DNA from: Sphingomonas_L flavalba_A
GTDB lineage: Bacteria; Pseudomonadota; Alphaproteobacteria; Sphingomonadales; Sphingomonadaceae
Assembly: GCF_047553045.1 (NCBI RefSeq)
Contig: NZ_CP180208.1
Location: 124,001 to 188,000 of the forward strand
Reading direction: 5' to 3'
Length of the DNA: 64,000 bases
Both the position numbers and the translations under genes were made by a program. The notes under the pieces were generated by a model. The model ran no database searches, was not told the DNA's origin, and saw only the letters and a list, made by a program, of their open reading frames with translations. Below are positions 52,993 to 63,252 of this stretch, piece by piece (the first letter of the stretch is position 1; every line of letters starts with the position of its first letter).

Positions 52993-55374
52993 TCAGAATG
53001 TCCGCCGGACGGACAGCGACCATTCGCGCGGGTGGGAGAAGACACCCTCGATCACCCCGGCATTCTGGTCGTTCACCCCCGCGACCAGATAGGACCGGTT
53101 GGTGATGTTCTTGACCATCGCCGTCACCGCCCACAACGCATCGGCGTCGGTCAGGCGCAGCGCGGCGTTCAGCAGGCTGACCGGTTTCTGGATCAGCAGC
53201 GGCGTGTTGGCGGCGTCGTTGGCGATCGTCGAGGTGTAGGCATAGTCGACGCGCGGCGTAACCATCCACCCGTCCGCCACCGCGATGCTGTAGGCAATCG
53301 CCGCGTTGACCGACCATTTCGGCGTGTTGACCAGCCGGTTGTTCAGGGTCAGCTGCGCGCCCGGCTCCAGGCTGCGATAGCGGGCGTCGAGGTAGCCGAG
53401 GCCGCCTTCCAGCACCAGATTGTCGGCCGGCACCGCGTGCAGCTCCAGTTCGCCGCCGCGGATGCGGGCTCTGGCGGCATTGCGGGTGATCGTGCCGATC
53501 TCGGTGGTGCCGGGCGTCGCTTCCGACACGTTGATCTGCATGTCCTTATAGTCGGTCCAGAACAGCGCGCCGTTCAGCCGGACATGGCTGTCGGCCCAGC
53601 TCGACTTGAAACCGATCTCGTAGGCGTCGACCTTCTCCGGCCGCGCGCTTGGAATGTCCGGGCGCGGCGGGAACACGCGCTGGGTGAAGGTGCCGGATTT
53701 GAAGCCCTTGCTGTAGGACGCATAGGTCATCACGTCCGGCGTCCACTTATAGGCCAGGTTGACGTAGGGCGTCGTCTCCCTGGCGTGGATCGCTTCCCAG
53801 CGGTCCGGCAGCACCGGCACGCCGGCGGGAATACCCAGGCCGTTGTCCTGCGCCACCGCCGACTTCGGATTGAACTTCTTGGTCTCGTCGGTGTAGCGGC
53901 CGCCCAGCGTCACGCTCAGCTGGTCGGTGATGTCGTAGGTGAACTGGCCGAACAGCGCCTTGTTGTGGCTTTTCACCAGCCCGCCGGAATTGAACACCGC
54001 ACCAGCCAGCTCGATGATGTCGATGTGGGTGCCCTGCTCCTCGAAATAATAGCCGCCGACCAGCCAGGCGAGGCGGTTGTCCGCCGTCTTGCCCTGCACC
54101 TGGATTTCCTGGCTGAACTGGTCCTGCTTGTAATAGTCGGTGGTCTGCAGGACGGTCAGCGGCGAATGGTCCGAATCCCGGCTCCAGAAGCCGGAGATCT
54201 TGCGATAGGCGCTGATCGACCGGATCGAGACGCTGTCGCCGACCTGCCAGTTCAGGTCGAGCGAGGCGCCGAACGCGCTGGTCCCGGTGTCCGGCGACAG
54301 CGGGTGGCCGGGGATCAGCGCGTTGACCAGCGGGTTGGTGCTCAGATGCTGGCTGTAGGTGCGGTATGGCCCGGCGATCCACTGCGCGTTGAAGCATGTC
54401 GGGTCGGACAGCCGCGCCGGGCTGCCCTGGTTCAGGCAGTTGGCGCTCGGGTTCTTGCCATATCGGTTGACCGGGTTGGTCGGGTCCAGTTCCAGCCCGT
54501 TGGCGATCAGCGGGAAGATCGCGTTTTCGTTGGCGGCGATCAGCACGTTCGCCGCCGGGTTGGTGCGGTCGCGCGATCCGTCGACGGCCAGATAGACGTC
54601 CAGGTCCGGTGACGCCTTCCACAACAGGCTGGCGCGCCCGGCCCAACTTCCCTCGTCGCCCAGGTCCGGCCCGCCGGGCAGCAGGTTCCTGACGTATCCG
54701 TCGCGGCTCTTGCGCGATCCGGCGAAATTCACCGCCAGCGAGTCGGACAAGGGCAGGTTCAGGCTCAGGCGGAAATCAGCGCGGCTGTAGCGGCCGATGG
54801 TGATCTCGCCGCTGCCCGAAACGCCGTCGAAGCTGGGCTTGCGGGTGGTGATGCTGATCGCGCCGCCAATCGTGTTGCGGCCGAACAGGGTGCCCTGCGG
54901 GCCTTTCAGCACCTCGATCCGCTCGACATCCAGCATGTCGAGCACCCCGCCGATCGAGCGGGCGACATAGACGCCGTCGACATAGACGCCGACGCCGGGG
55001 TCGGTCGCCAGCGCCCAGTCCTGCTGGCCGATGCCGCGGATGTAGATCGACGATGCCGAACTGGTCGCGGCGAAGGCGGCGGTGTTGCGGAAGGTCAGGT
55101 TGGGCGCGAAACTGTTGATCTCGGCGATGTTGGTCAGGCCGCGCGCCTCGATCCCGGCGGCGGAGAATGCGGTGATCGCGATCGGCGTGTCCTGCAGGTT
55201 CTCCGCCCGCTTGCGCGCCGTGACGATGATGTCTTCCACCGCATAGGCGGTGGTGGATGCCGGCTGGCCTTCCCCGGCCTGCGCCTGCGCGCTGGCAAGG
55301 GCAGGGGTGGTCCCCCCCATGAAACCCGCCAGGATGATTGTTGCGGAAAGCAATGATCCCGATGTGTGCCGCAT
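52993..55374 (-). CDS. TonB-dependent receptor (FyuA/CirA-like)
   Basis: Outer-membrane receptor of 793 residues. Signal peptide about 1-30, TonB box AVEDIIVTARKR, plug domain with NLTFRNTAAFAATSSASSIYIRG (in part) and the GPQGTLFGRNTIGGAISITTRKP block, and a barrel ending with REWSLSVRRTF. The plug block GQQDWALATDPGVGVYVDGVYVAR is the form common in sphingomonad receptors for aromatic or terpenoid compounds. The start at 55374 is supported by the signal peptide. An AraC-type regulator gene is divergent 249 bases away. Ligand unknown. Confidence 0.92.
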   Translation of the reverse strand: MRHTSGSLLSATIILAGFMGGTTPALASAQAQAGEGQPASTTAYAVEDIIVTARKRAENLQDTPIAITAFSAAGIEARGLTNIAEINSFAPNLTFRNTAAFAATSSASSIYIRGIGQQDWALATDPGVGVYVDGVYVARSIGGVLDMLDVERIEVLKGPQGTLFGRNTIGGAISITTRKPSFDGVSGSGEITIGRYSRADFRLSLNLPLSDSLAVNFAGSRKSRDGYVRNLLPGGPDLGDEGSWAGRASLLWKASPDLDVYLAVDGSRDRTNPAANVLIAANENAIFPLIANGLELDPTNPVNRYGKNPSANCLNQGSPARLSDPTCFNAQWIAGPYRTYSQHLSTNPLVNALIPGHPLSPDTGTSAFGASLDLNWQVGDSVSIRSISAYRKISGFWSRDSDHSPLTVLQTTDYYKQDQFSQEIQVQGKTADNRLAWLVGGYYFEEQGTHIDIIELAGAVFNSGGLVKSHNKALFGQFTYDITDQLSVTLGGRYTDETKKFNPKSAVAQDNGLGIPAGVPVLPDRWEAIHARETTPYVNLAYKWTPDVMTYASYSKGFKSGTFTQRVFPPRPDIPSARPEKVDAYEIGFKSSWADSHVRLNGALFWTDYKDMQINVSEATPGTTEIGTITRNAARARIRGGELELHAVPADNLVLEGGLGYLDARYRSLEPGAQLTLNNRLVNTPKWSVNAAIAYSIAVADGWMVTPRVDYAYTSTIANDAANTPLLIQKPVSLLNAALRLTDADALWAVTAMVKNITNRSYLVAGVNDQNAGVIEGVFSHPREWSLSVRRTF

Positions 55375-55623
55375 GGACCGTTCCCACCCCCTGCCAGTTC
55401 TTGTCGTTATGTGTTTTTGCGCTGCCTGCCGGGCGACCGGGCCTGCCCTGCAAACAGCGAGGGGCAAGGCTAGGTGGGGGCACGCGCTGCGGCCTATATC
55501 GTTTCGGCCGAATCCTAGCCCAATTCCGTCGAAATCGTGCTGGGCGGCGGCGGAAGCGGCGGGCCGGATTGACAAAATTCATGCCCCGGCAGCAGAAAGG
55601 CGGCGGCTACGGAGATACGCAGC

Positions 55624-56691
55624 ATGGCCTCGTCCCGGAACGCTGTCGCGGGGATCGCTCCCCTTGTGATACCGGAATGGCGGGGGCCGGGCATCGCCGA
55701 CAGCATGGCGACCAGCGTGTTCCACCGCTTCGCCACCACCGATCTCGACATCGTGCGCGATACGATGTGCGGCCGGTTCCGCCCGCATGCCATCAACCCG
55801 CGCGGCCGCCCCGGCGAACCGCGCATGTTCGAACTGGACGAAGTGGCGCTGGGCGGTGACCTGATCCTGACCAAATTCCGCTACAATCGCGAAGTGACGA
55901 TAGAGGCGCCGCCGCTCGACGATTTTTTCGTGCTGAAGTTCACGCTCAGCGGCCGGTGCCAGACGTCGCAGGGCGACGCGTCGACAAGCAGCCTGCCGGG
56001 CACGCTCTGCGTGCTCAACACCACCCAGCCGATCCGGCTCGATATGGACGACGCCTACAGCCAGATGACGGTGCGGATCGGGCGCAACGTGCTGGAGGAG
56101 GCACTGACCGCCGATCTCGGCCGCCGTCTGCCGCGCCGTCTGGAATTCCAGACGGCGGCACGGCCGCTTCACGGCGGACTGGCCAGCCTCGCGCGGACGG
56201 TGGTGGCGATCTGGGGCGATCTGGCGGCGACCGGCGATCATTCCGGTTATTGTCTGAAAGCGGTGCAGAAAAGCACGCAGCAGACCATCGCCGCGCTGCT
56301 GCTGTCCGCCTTTCCCCACAATTTCTCGGATGCGCTGCCGGGGGCCGGGGATGGACCGGTCCCGTATTTCGTATTGCGCGCCGAACGGTTCATCCGGGCT
56401 CATGCCGCCGATCCGATCGCACTGGCCGATATCGTGCGCGCCGCCGGTGTCGGCGAACGGGCGCTGCAGGCGGGCTTTCGTCGGTTTCGCGCCACTTCGC
56501 CGACCGGTTATCTGAAGCTGGAACGGCTGGAACAGGCCCGACTGGCACTGCTCACCGGCGCCCGTGCCCGGCGCACGGTGACCGACATCGCGCTCGACTG
56601 CGGCTTCTCCCATCCCAGCAAATTCGCCCGGTGCTACCGCGATCGATACGGCGAAACCCCGTCGGAAACCTTGCGGCGCGGGTGGGGCTGA
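55624..56691 (+). CDS. AraC-family transcriptional regulator
   Basis: A 355-residue regulator. The N-terminal AraC_binding_2-like sensor (about 1-210) precedes two helix-turn-helix motifs at about 260-350: IALADIVRAAGVGERALQAGFRRF and VTDIALDCGFSHPSKFARCYRDRYGETPSE (in part). It is divergent from the TonB receptor/quinone-reductase operon and probably activates it. The shared intergenic contains TTCGGCCGAA (about 55502-55511), a possible binding element. A hairpin CCACGCC-CTCG-GGCGTGG follows the stop at 56712-56729. Confidence 0.9.
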   Translation: MASSRNAVAGIAPLVIPEWRGPGIADSMATSVFHRFATTDLDIVRDTMCGRFRPHAINPRGRPGEPRMFELDEVALGGDLILTKFRYNREVTIEAPPLDDFFVLKFTLSGRCQTSQGDASTSSLPGTLCVLNTTQPIRLDMDDAYSQMTVRIGRNVLEEALTADLGRRLPRRLEFQTAARPLHGGLASLARTVVAIWGDLAATGDHSGYCLKAVQKSTQQTIAALLLSAFPHNFSDALPGAGDGPVPYFVLRAERFIRAHAADPIALADIVRAAGVGERALQAGFRRFRATSPTGYLKLERLEQARLALLTGARARRTVTDIALDCGFSHPSKFARCYRDRYGETPSETLRRGWG

Positions 56692-56816
56692 ATCGGCCGC
56701 TTTTCGCCTGCCCACGCCCTCGGGCGTGGCCGATATGCAACATGATTGGCATCGCCGGGCGATTGGTCTAGGGGCGCGGGCGGCAGGCGGGGTCACCCGC
56801 TTGTCGCAAGATCGCG

Positions 56817-57019
56817 CCGGTGCCCCGCAAGGGGCTTAAACGGGAATGCGGTGCGGGTGGCGACACCCAAATCCGCGGCTGTCCCTGCAACTGTAAGCGG
56901 TGAGCGTGATGCACTGGGTCCCTCCGATGGAAGGGGCTGCCACTGGGCCGAAGCCGAAACGGCGGGGTCTGGGAAGGCGTGCATCGTGCCCTGACCCGCG
57001 AGCCAGGAGACCTGCCGGC
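56817..57019 (+). promoter_or_regulatory. Cobalamin riboswitch (aptamer)
   Basis: The adenosylcobalamin aptamer elements appear in order: GGTGCC, the AAACGGGAATGCGGTG element, GCGGCTGTCCCTGCAACTGT (with AAGCGG following), CCACTG near 56940, GGGAAGGCG, and GAGCCAGGAGACCTGCC at the end. These match the B12-box/AdoCbl riboswitch consensus. It controls btuB 185 bases downstream. Confidence 0.95.
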
Positions 57020-57166
57020 GCATGGTCGCTCTTGCCCCGGTCCAGGGAATGGCCGCGGCACGGTCCTCCGTCTGAGCGACGCAGTGTGCGGCCGGGGCCG
57101 CACCGGCATGTGTGCCGGGCGCTATCGCGTCCGTCCGGCAGCGCGCGCTGGCCGCTCGCGCGGACG

Positions 57167-57200
57167 CCCCGGCCCGTCGTTCGGACGCTTGGGGTTTTTT
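57167..57200 (+). terminator. Terminator-like hairpin of the riboswitch expression platform
   Basis: CCCC at 57167-57170 can pair with GGGG at 57191-57194, with an inner stem CGTC/GACG, and TTTTTT follows, ending five bases before the btuB ATG. It fits an intrinsic terminator that forms when cobalamin is bound, while the U tract also overlaps the ribosome-binding region, so translation could be affected as well. Confidence 0.55.
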
Positions 57201-57204
57201 GATA

Positions 57205-59229
57205 ATGTTCAGTTCTGTCTCTTCACGCGCGGCGATCGCGGCAATCCTGTGCGCCGGCGCCGCCCATGCCGAGGGCGCGCCGGCTCAGCCGGACGACGGC
57301 AAGGCGATCGTCGTCACCGCCTCGCGCTCTGGCGATGCCATCCCCGCCTACCTGCTTGGCGCATCCGTCACCCTGCTCGACGCGGCCGCGCTCGAACAGC
57401 GCCAGACCCGCATCGTTTCCGACGTGCTGCGCGACGTGCCCGGCGTTGCGGTCAGCCGTGCCGGCGGCGTCGGCGGCCTGACCGCGCTGCGCATCCGCGG
57501 CGCGGAGGCCAATCACGTGCTGGTGCTGGTCGACGGCATCAAGGCCAGCGACCCGTTCAACGGCGAGTTCGATTTCGGCACGCTGATCGCCGATGAAGCC
57601 GCGCGGATAGAGGTGCTGCGCGGCCAGCAGAGCGCGCTCTACGGATCCGACGCGATCGCCGGCGTCGTCAACTACATCACGTTGAGCGGGCGCGAGGCGC
57701 CGGGCGTCAGCCTGCGCGCGGAAGGCGGATCGTTCGAAACCCTGTCGGCCGGCGCCCGCGTCGGCGGCGTAGCCGGCACGCTCGACTATGCGTTGACCGG
57801 CACCTACTTCCACACCGGTGGTACGCCGACCGCGCGCGGTGGCAACCGCGATGTCGGGTCGGACAATGCCGGCGCATCGGCCAAGCTGGTGTGGGCGCCG
57901 TCGCCGGACTTCAAGGTCACCGGCGTCGCCCGTTACAGCTATACCGACGCCGAACTGAACGCCAGCGACGGCGACGCGGCCAGCCCCAGCTTCGGCTACA
58001 CCATCGACAGCCCCGGCGCCCATTACCGCAACGAGGCGTTTTACGGCCTGGTCCGGGCGGAGGCGACGGCGTTCGACGGCCACTGGACCAGCGCGCTGTC
58101 GTTCCAGATCGCCGACACCACGCGCAAGGGCTATGACGTGCCCTTCTCCTTCCTGCCGCGCGCCGGCCAGACCGTCGGCTATGCCTATGGCGACAAGGGG
58201 CGGCGCTATCGCGGCTCCTATGAAAGCACCGTCCGCTTCGGCAATGCCGACGTGCAGAACCGCTTCACCTTCGCCGTCGATGCGGAGCGTGAGGAGTTTC
58301 AGAACACCTCGCCGCCCGCCATCGCCGGCAATTTCACCGGAAAACGGCACAGCGACACGCTCGGCTTCGTCGCCCAGTATGACGTGACGCTGTTCGACCG
58401 GCTGGCGCTTGGCGGCTCGCTGCGCATCGACGACAACGACCTGTTCAGCGACAGCACCACCTACCGGGGGCAGGGCAGCTACCGCTTCGGCGAAGGCACC
58501 CGCATCCACGCGGCGGCCGGCTCCGGCATCAAGGCGCCGGGCTTCTTCGAACTGTTCGGCTTTTCCGACGGTCGCTACACCGGCAACCCGGCGCTGCGCC
58601 CTGAACGCTCGGAAGGCTGGGAAGCGGGGGTCGAGCAGAGCTTCGCCGACCGGGCGGTGACGCTTGGCGCCACCTATTTCTCCAACCGCTTCAGCGATGA
58701 GATCTACACCACCTACGTTCAGGTCGGCGGCCAGTATGTCGCGACGCCGGACAACCGCGCCACCGCCACCCGGCAGAAGGGTGTGGAGGCCTATGCCCAG
58801 GCGCGGCTCGGCGACGGCTGGCGCGTCGATGCCAGCTACACCTGGCTCGACGCGAAGCAGGATCAGGACGTGCTGCCGGTCGTCGCCTTCGTCCCGACCC
58901 GGTTCAGTGGGCAGGCGGTCAGGCGGGCGAAGCACATCGCCAGCGCCAACCTCAGCTGGGCGCCGGTGGACGGCCCGCTGAGCGCGACGCTGACCGTGCG
59001 CTATAACGGGGCGCAGAACGATCTGGCCTTCGTCGACCCCGCCTACGTGCCCGAACTGGTTCGCCTGCGCTCGTTCACGCTGGTCAACTTCAATGCGGAA
59101 TACCGGCTGACCCCGGCGATCGCGCTGTTCGGCCGCGCCGAAAACCTGCTCGACCGGCGTTATGAGGAAGTGTTCAGCTTCGCTACGCCGGGCCGTGCCG
59201 TCTACGGCGGCGTCAAGGTTCGCCTCTAA
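57205..59229 (+). CDS. btuB: TonB-dependent vitamin B12 receptor BtuB
   Basis: Outer-membrane cobalamin receptor of 674 residues. Signal peptide about 1-24, TonB box KAIVVTASR, plug with LRIRGAEANHVLVLVDGIKASDPFNGEFDFGTL (in part) and LRGQQSALYGSDAIAGVVNYIT, and a barrel ending AVYGGVKVRL. The DGIKAxDP and GxQSALYGSDA motifs are BtuB-like. The upstream cobalamin riboswitch and downstream btuF/btuCD support the assignment. The start at 57205 is used; an in-frame GTG at 57112 lies inside the riboswitch leader and is unlikely. Confidence 0.93.
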   Translation: MFSSVSSRAAIAAILCAGAAHAEGAPAQPDDGKAIVVTASRSGDAIPAYLLGASVTLLDAAALEQRQTRIVSDVLRDVPGVAVSRAGGVGGLTALRIRGAEANHVLVLVDGIKASDPFNGEFDFGTLIADEAARIEVLRGQQSALYGSDAIAGVVNYITLSGREAPGVSLRAEGGSFETLSAGARVGGVAGTLDYALTGTYFHTGGTPTARGGNRDVGSDNAGASAKLVWAPSPDFKVTGVARYSYTDAELNASDGDAASPSFGYTIDSPGAHYRNEAFYGLVRAEATAFDGHWTSALSFQIADTTRKGYDVPFSFLPRAGQTVGYAYGDKGRRYRGSYESTVRFGNADVQNRFTFAVDAEREEFQNTSPPAIAGNFTGKRHSDTLGFVAQYDVTLFDRLALGGSLRIDDNDLFSDSTTYRGQGSYRFGEGTRIHAAAGSGIKAPGFFELFGFSDGRYTGNPALRPERSEGWEAGVEQSFADRAVTLGATYFSNRFSDEIYTTYVQVGGQYVATPDNRATATRQKGVEAYAQARLGDGWRVDASYTWLDAKQDQDVLPVVAFVPTRFSGQAVRRAKHIASANLSWAPVDGPLSATLTVRYNGAQNDLAFVDPAYVPELVRLRSFTLVNFNAEYRLTPAIALFGRAENLLDRRYEEVFSFATPGRAVYGGVKVRL

Positions 59230-60062
59230 TGCCGCCCGCCGCCCGGATGCGCCTGCCGCATCTGGGCGGCCAGGCTGCGCGCGGCCCGGACATAGGCCGG
59301 GCCGCCGCACACCGTCCACGCCTGCGACAGGCGAAGGCGCGGGATCGCGGCCAGCGCCGGATGCCGCAGCATCTCGGTGCCGTGGTCGACGACCTGCTCG
59401 CTGTCGCTTTCGACGATCAGATAGTCCGGCCGGCTGGCGACCAGCTCCTCGATGCTCAGCCGCGACAGCGGGCCCTTGCCCAGCACGCTGGCCAGGTTGC
59501 GCAGCCCCACCCGGCGCATCAGCTCGTCTATCAACGTGCCGGTGCCGCTCAGGAAGCCGCGCCGCTGGTAATAGGCGGCAACGCCCCCGCCCTTCAGCAC
59601 CGGGATCGCCGCCAGCTCGGCGCCCATCCGGCGGATCATCGCCTCGCCGCGCGCCGGGTGGCCGACCGCCGCGGCGACGGTGCGGATGTTGGCGATGATC
59701 TCGGCATGGCTTTCCGCCGCCGGCAGCTCGACGACGCGGTAGCGCCCGCTGGTCAGCGCTGCGATCCGCCCCATTGCGAAGCCGGGGTTGGCGACGACCA
59801 GATCGGGGCGAAGCGCCAGTACGGCCTCCGCGCTGCTGTCCGATACCGGCGCGTCGCGCGCCTCGGCTGCGGCGGCGGACATCGAAGGGTCTTTGACGAA
59901 CCGGGTCAGTGCGGCAATCTGGCTGCGGTCGGCCAGCGCGAGGACGAGCTGGTCGGCGCACAGGTTGAGCGACACGATCCGCGCCGGTGGGGCCGCCGCC
60001 GCCGGTGCCGCCGCGCCGCACAGCAGCAGGGCAAGGCAAAGGCGTAGGGCGATGGCGGGCAT
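59226..60062 (-). CDS. btuF: Cobalamin ABC transporter substrate-binding protein
   Basis: Periplasmic binding protein of 278 residues of the BtuF/FepB fold. Signal peptide MPAIALRLCLALLLCGAAAPA, then RIVSLNLCADQLVLALADR and the family segments RPDLVVANPGF, ELPAAESHAEIIANI and GVAAYYQRRGFLSG. It captures cobalamin delivered by BtuB and passes it to BtuCD. Its ATG at 60062 shares two bases with the ATG of the divergent btuC (CATG), so no spacer exists. Its end overlaps the end of btuB by four bases in convergent orientation. Confidence 0.88.
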   Translation of the reverse strand: MPAIALRLCLALLLCGAAAPAAAAPPARIVSLNLCADQLVLALADRSQIAALTRFVKDPSMSAAAAEARDAPVSDSSAEAVLALRPDLVVANPGFAMGRIAALTSGRYRVVELPAAESHAEIIANIRTVAAAVGHPARGEAMIRRMGAELAAIPVLKGGGVAAYYQRRGFLSGTGTLIDELMRRVGLRNLASVLGKGPLSRLSIEELVASRPDYLIVESDSEQVVDHGTEMLRHPALAAIPRLRLSQAWTVCGGPAYVRAARSLAAQMRQAHPGGGRH

Positions 60063-61097
60063 GGATCTCTCGACGGACGCGGTCACGCCCCCGCTCATGC
60101 CGCCGCCCGGCGGCCGGCACAAGCGCGCTCTGGTCACCCTCGGCTTGCTCTTCGCCTGCGTGGTGGCGGCGCTGCTGTCGGTGCTGGTCGGCCCCGCCGG
60201 GCTGCCGCCGGGGCGGCTGCTCGCGGCGGCGGCGGGCGGCGACGACTGGATCGCCCGCACCATCCTGTTCGAACTGCGCCTGCCGCGCGCGGTACTGGCG
60301 CTGGCGGTCGGTGCGATGCTCGGCGCCGCCGGCGCGGCGCTGCAAGGTTATCTGCGCAATCCGCTCGCCGAACCGTCGGTGCTCGGCGCGTCGAACGCGG
60401 CGGCGCTGGGCGCGGTCGTCGCGCTTTATTTCGGGCTGGCGGCGCTGCACCCGGCGGTGCTGCCGCTCTGCGCCATCCTCGCGACGCTGATTGCTTTGGC
60501 GTTGCTGTTCCTGCTCGCCGGCCGGTCGGAAAGCCCGCTGACCCTGATCCTCGCCGGCATCGCCGTCGGGACGATGGCCGGTGCCGGGATCAGCCTCGCG
60601 CTCAACATGGCGGCCAACCCGTTCGCGGCGATGGAGATCATGACCTGGCTGCTCGGTTCGCTGGAGGACCGGTCGACCACCCATATCTGGATCGCGCTGC
60701 CCTGCATCGCCACCGGCCTCGCCCTGCTGCTGTGGGACGGCCGGGCGCTCGACGCGCTGACGCTGGGCGAGGACGGGGCGCTGGCGCTCGGCATCGACCT
60801 CGGCCGGGCGCGGCTGCGGCTGCTGCTCGGCGTCGCGATCGGCGTCGGCGGCGCGGTCGCGGTGTCCGGCGCGATCGGCTTCGTCGGGCTGATCGTGCCT
60901 CACCTCGTCCGGCCGCTGACCGATCGCTCGCCCTCGGCGCTGCTCGTGCCCTCGGCCATCGCCGGGGCGGCGCTGCTCACCCTTGCCGACGTGCTGGTCC
61001 GGGTCATCCCGTCGACCAATGAGCTGAAGCTCGGCGTCGTCACCGCCTTCGTCGGCGTCCCCGTCTTCCTCGTCTATCTGATGCGGGAGCGACGGCT

Positions 61098-61104
<7 letters not shown>
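60061..61104 (+). CDS. btuC: Cobalamin ABC transporter permease
   Basis: FecCD/BtuC permease of 347 residues with about ten helices. RLPRAVLALAVGAMLGAAGAALQGYLRNPLAEPSVLG is the family block (given in parts: LGAAGAALQG, RNPLAEPSVLG), and IPSTNELKLGVVTAFVGVPVFLVYL ends the protein. The start at 60061 would share CATG with the divergent btuF start; ATG 60097 (MPPPGGRHKRALV) is a credible alternative. The stop overlaps btuD. Confidence 0.9.
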
Positions 61105-61886
<782 letters not shown>

Positions 61887-61949
61887 GCGGGCGCTGCATC
61901 ACCCCCATGCCCCGTCCGGCCAGGTCGCCGGTCGGACCCTTCCGGGAAT

Positions 61950-63230
61950 TCAGGATCCGGCCAGCTTCGCTTTCACCACCGTGGTGAATCGGTCGATCGG
62001 GCAGGGCGCGGTGTCGCCCGCCGCGTTGCAGCCGGGGATCGGCAGATAGGCGCGATAGCCCGGCGCATCCGGGTCCAGCGCTTGTTGTTCCCGCAACTGG
62101 TCCATCGTCTGCGCGCGGAAAAAGGCGCGGACGAAGCGCTGGCCCTTGCCGTCGCGCAGCAGTTCAAAGCCAAGCGCCCCGCCCGGCGGAATGTCGTCTT
62201 TCGGATAGCTCGGCACCTGCCAGTCAAGGCCGAGCAGGCTGCCGATATCGGCCAGGTTTGTGTCATGCCCGAACAGCAGGGTCATCCGGGCTCCGTCCGC
62301 CCCGGCGGTCAACGCGCCAAGCATGCGCGAAACCAGCGGCCCTGCCGCGCGCTGCGCGACATAGGGCGATCCGTTCTCGTAGCGGAACTTGACCGGGTGG
62401 AAGACCAGCAACTGTTCGATCTGGTCGCGGGTCACCCGGCCCCAGCCGACATCGCTCATCGGCATGCCTTCCAGATATTCGAGCAGCAGGGTCTGGCTGA
62501 TCGTCGACCCGATCGCCAGCGGCCCTTCCAGGTCCGGCCGGTCATGCGGATGGGCGGCGAGCGTCGTCGGCAGGTCGGCCAGCGTACAGGCTTCGCCAGC
62601 CCCGTTCGCCGCGCAGACCGTGGCTGAACAACAGCCAAGGACGGTGCCCAGCATGGTGATCTCGGTGTTGTAGGCGGCGGCCTCTGCCGGCATGCCACCG
62701 GCCGGCGCCAGCGCCAGCGCCTCGGCATGGCCGCGCGCGCCGTCGAAATCGGCCGGACCGGAATCGAGCGGGTGGAAGATCGCGTCTTCCGGCCCTTCCT
62801 TGGCCGGGTGGGCGACCGCGACGACGCAGCCGGGCAGCAAGGTTTCCAGATAGGCCTCGCCGGTCTTGATCGCGCGCTGCTTGGCGCTCGCCTCGGCATC
62901 GACGGCGCCGGCGGCCAGGCAGCCATTGGCCGGGATCAGCCCGCGCTTTACATATTCGGCGCGGTCGGCGGTGCCGAGCAGGCGGATGCCGGCGGCGCCG
63001 CGTGGGGTCAGTAGGCCGTAATCGACCGGCCAGGCCGGCCACGGATCGCTGGCATAATTGGTGCCCTTCGCCGGGTCCTTGGTCGGCGGGCGGATGCCGT
63101 GCCGCATCACGAACACCACCCGTTCCAGCGCCATGTCGCTGGCGCCGGCCGGGCTGTCGGTCGCGGCGCAGCCGCCGGCGGCCAGCGTCGTCAGCGCAAC
63201 GCCGATCATGGCGCGAATGGCTGTGTGCAT
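61950..63230 (-). CDS. Histidine acid phosphatase (phytase-like, 4-phytase family), lipoprotein
   Basis: A 426-residue phosphatase. The signal ends in the lipobox LAAGGC, so it is probably lipid anchored. The catalytic histidine motif is MRHGIRPPTK and the second active-site motif is GHDTNLADIG; EASAKQRAIKTGEAY resembles the substrate-binding Arg region. Eight or more cysteines suggest disulfides. The family hydrolyses phytate and other phosphomonoesters at low pH. Start 63230 fits the GGAGGGGAGG ribosome site better than 63236. It follows a beta-propeller phytase gene after 22 bases. Confidence 0.9.
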   Translation of the reverse strand: MHTAIRAMIGVALTTLAAGGCAATDSPAGASDMALERVVFVMRHGIRPPTKDPAKGTNYASDPWPAWPVDYGLLTPRGAAGIRLLGTADRAEYVKRGLIPANGCLAAGAVDAEASAKQRAIKTGEAYLETLLPGCVVAVAHPAKEGPEDAIFHPLDSGPADFDGARGHAEALALAPAGGMPAEAAAYNTEITMLGTVLGCCSATVCAANGAGEACTLADLPTTLAAHPHDRPDLEGPLAIGSTISQTLLLEYLEGMPMSDVGWGRVTRDQIEQLLVFHPVKFRYENGSPYVAQRAAGPLVSRMLGALTAGADGARMTLLFGHDTNLADIGSLLGLDWQVPSYPKDDIPPGGALGFELLRDGKGQRFVRAFFRAQTMDQLREQQALDPDAPGYRAYLPIPGCNAAGDTAPCPIDRFTTVVKAKLAGS

Positions 63231-63252
63231 GGTCATCCTCCCCTCCGGCCGC

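Noticed and set aside
56712..56729. Rho-independent terminator after the AraC gene
   Set aside because: A stem is present, but no T tract follows, so it was not called as a terminator.
57223..60903. A 1226-codon open frame on the minus strand
   Set aside because: Antisense to btuB and btuC and across btuF in another frame; low-complexity Arg/Asp/Glu-rich composition, no domain.
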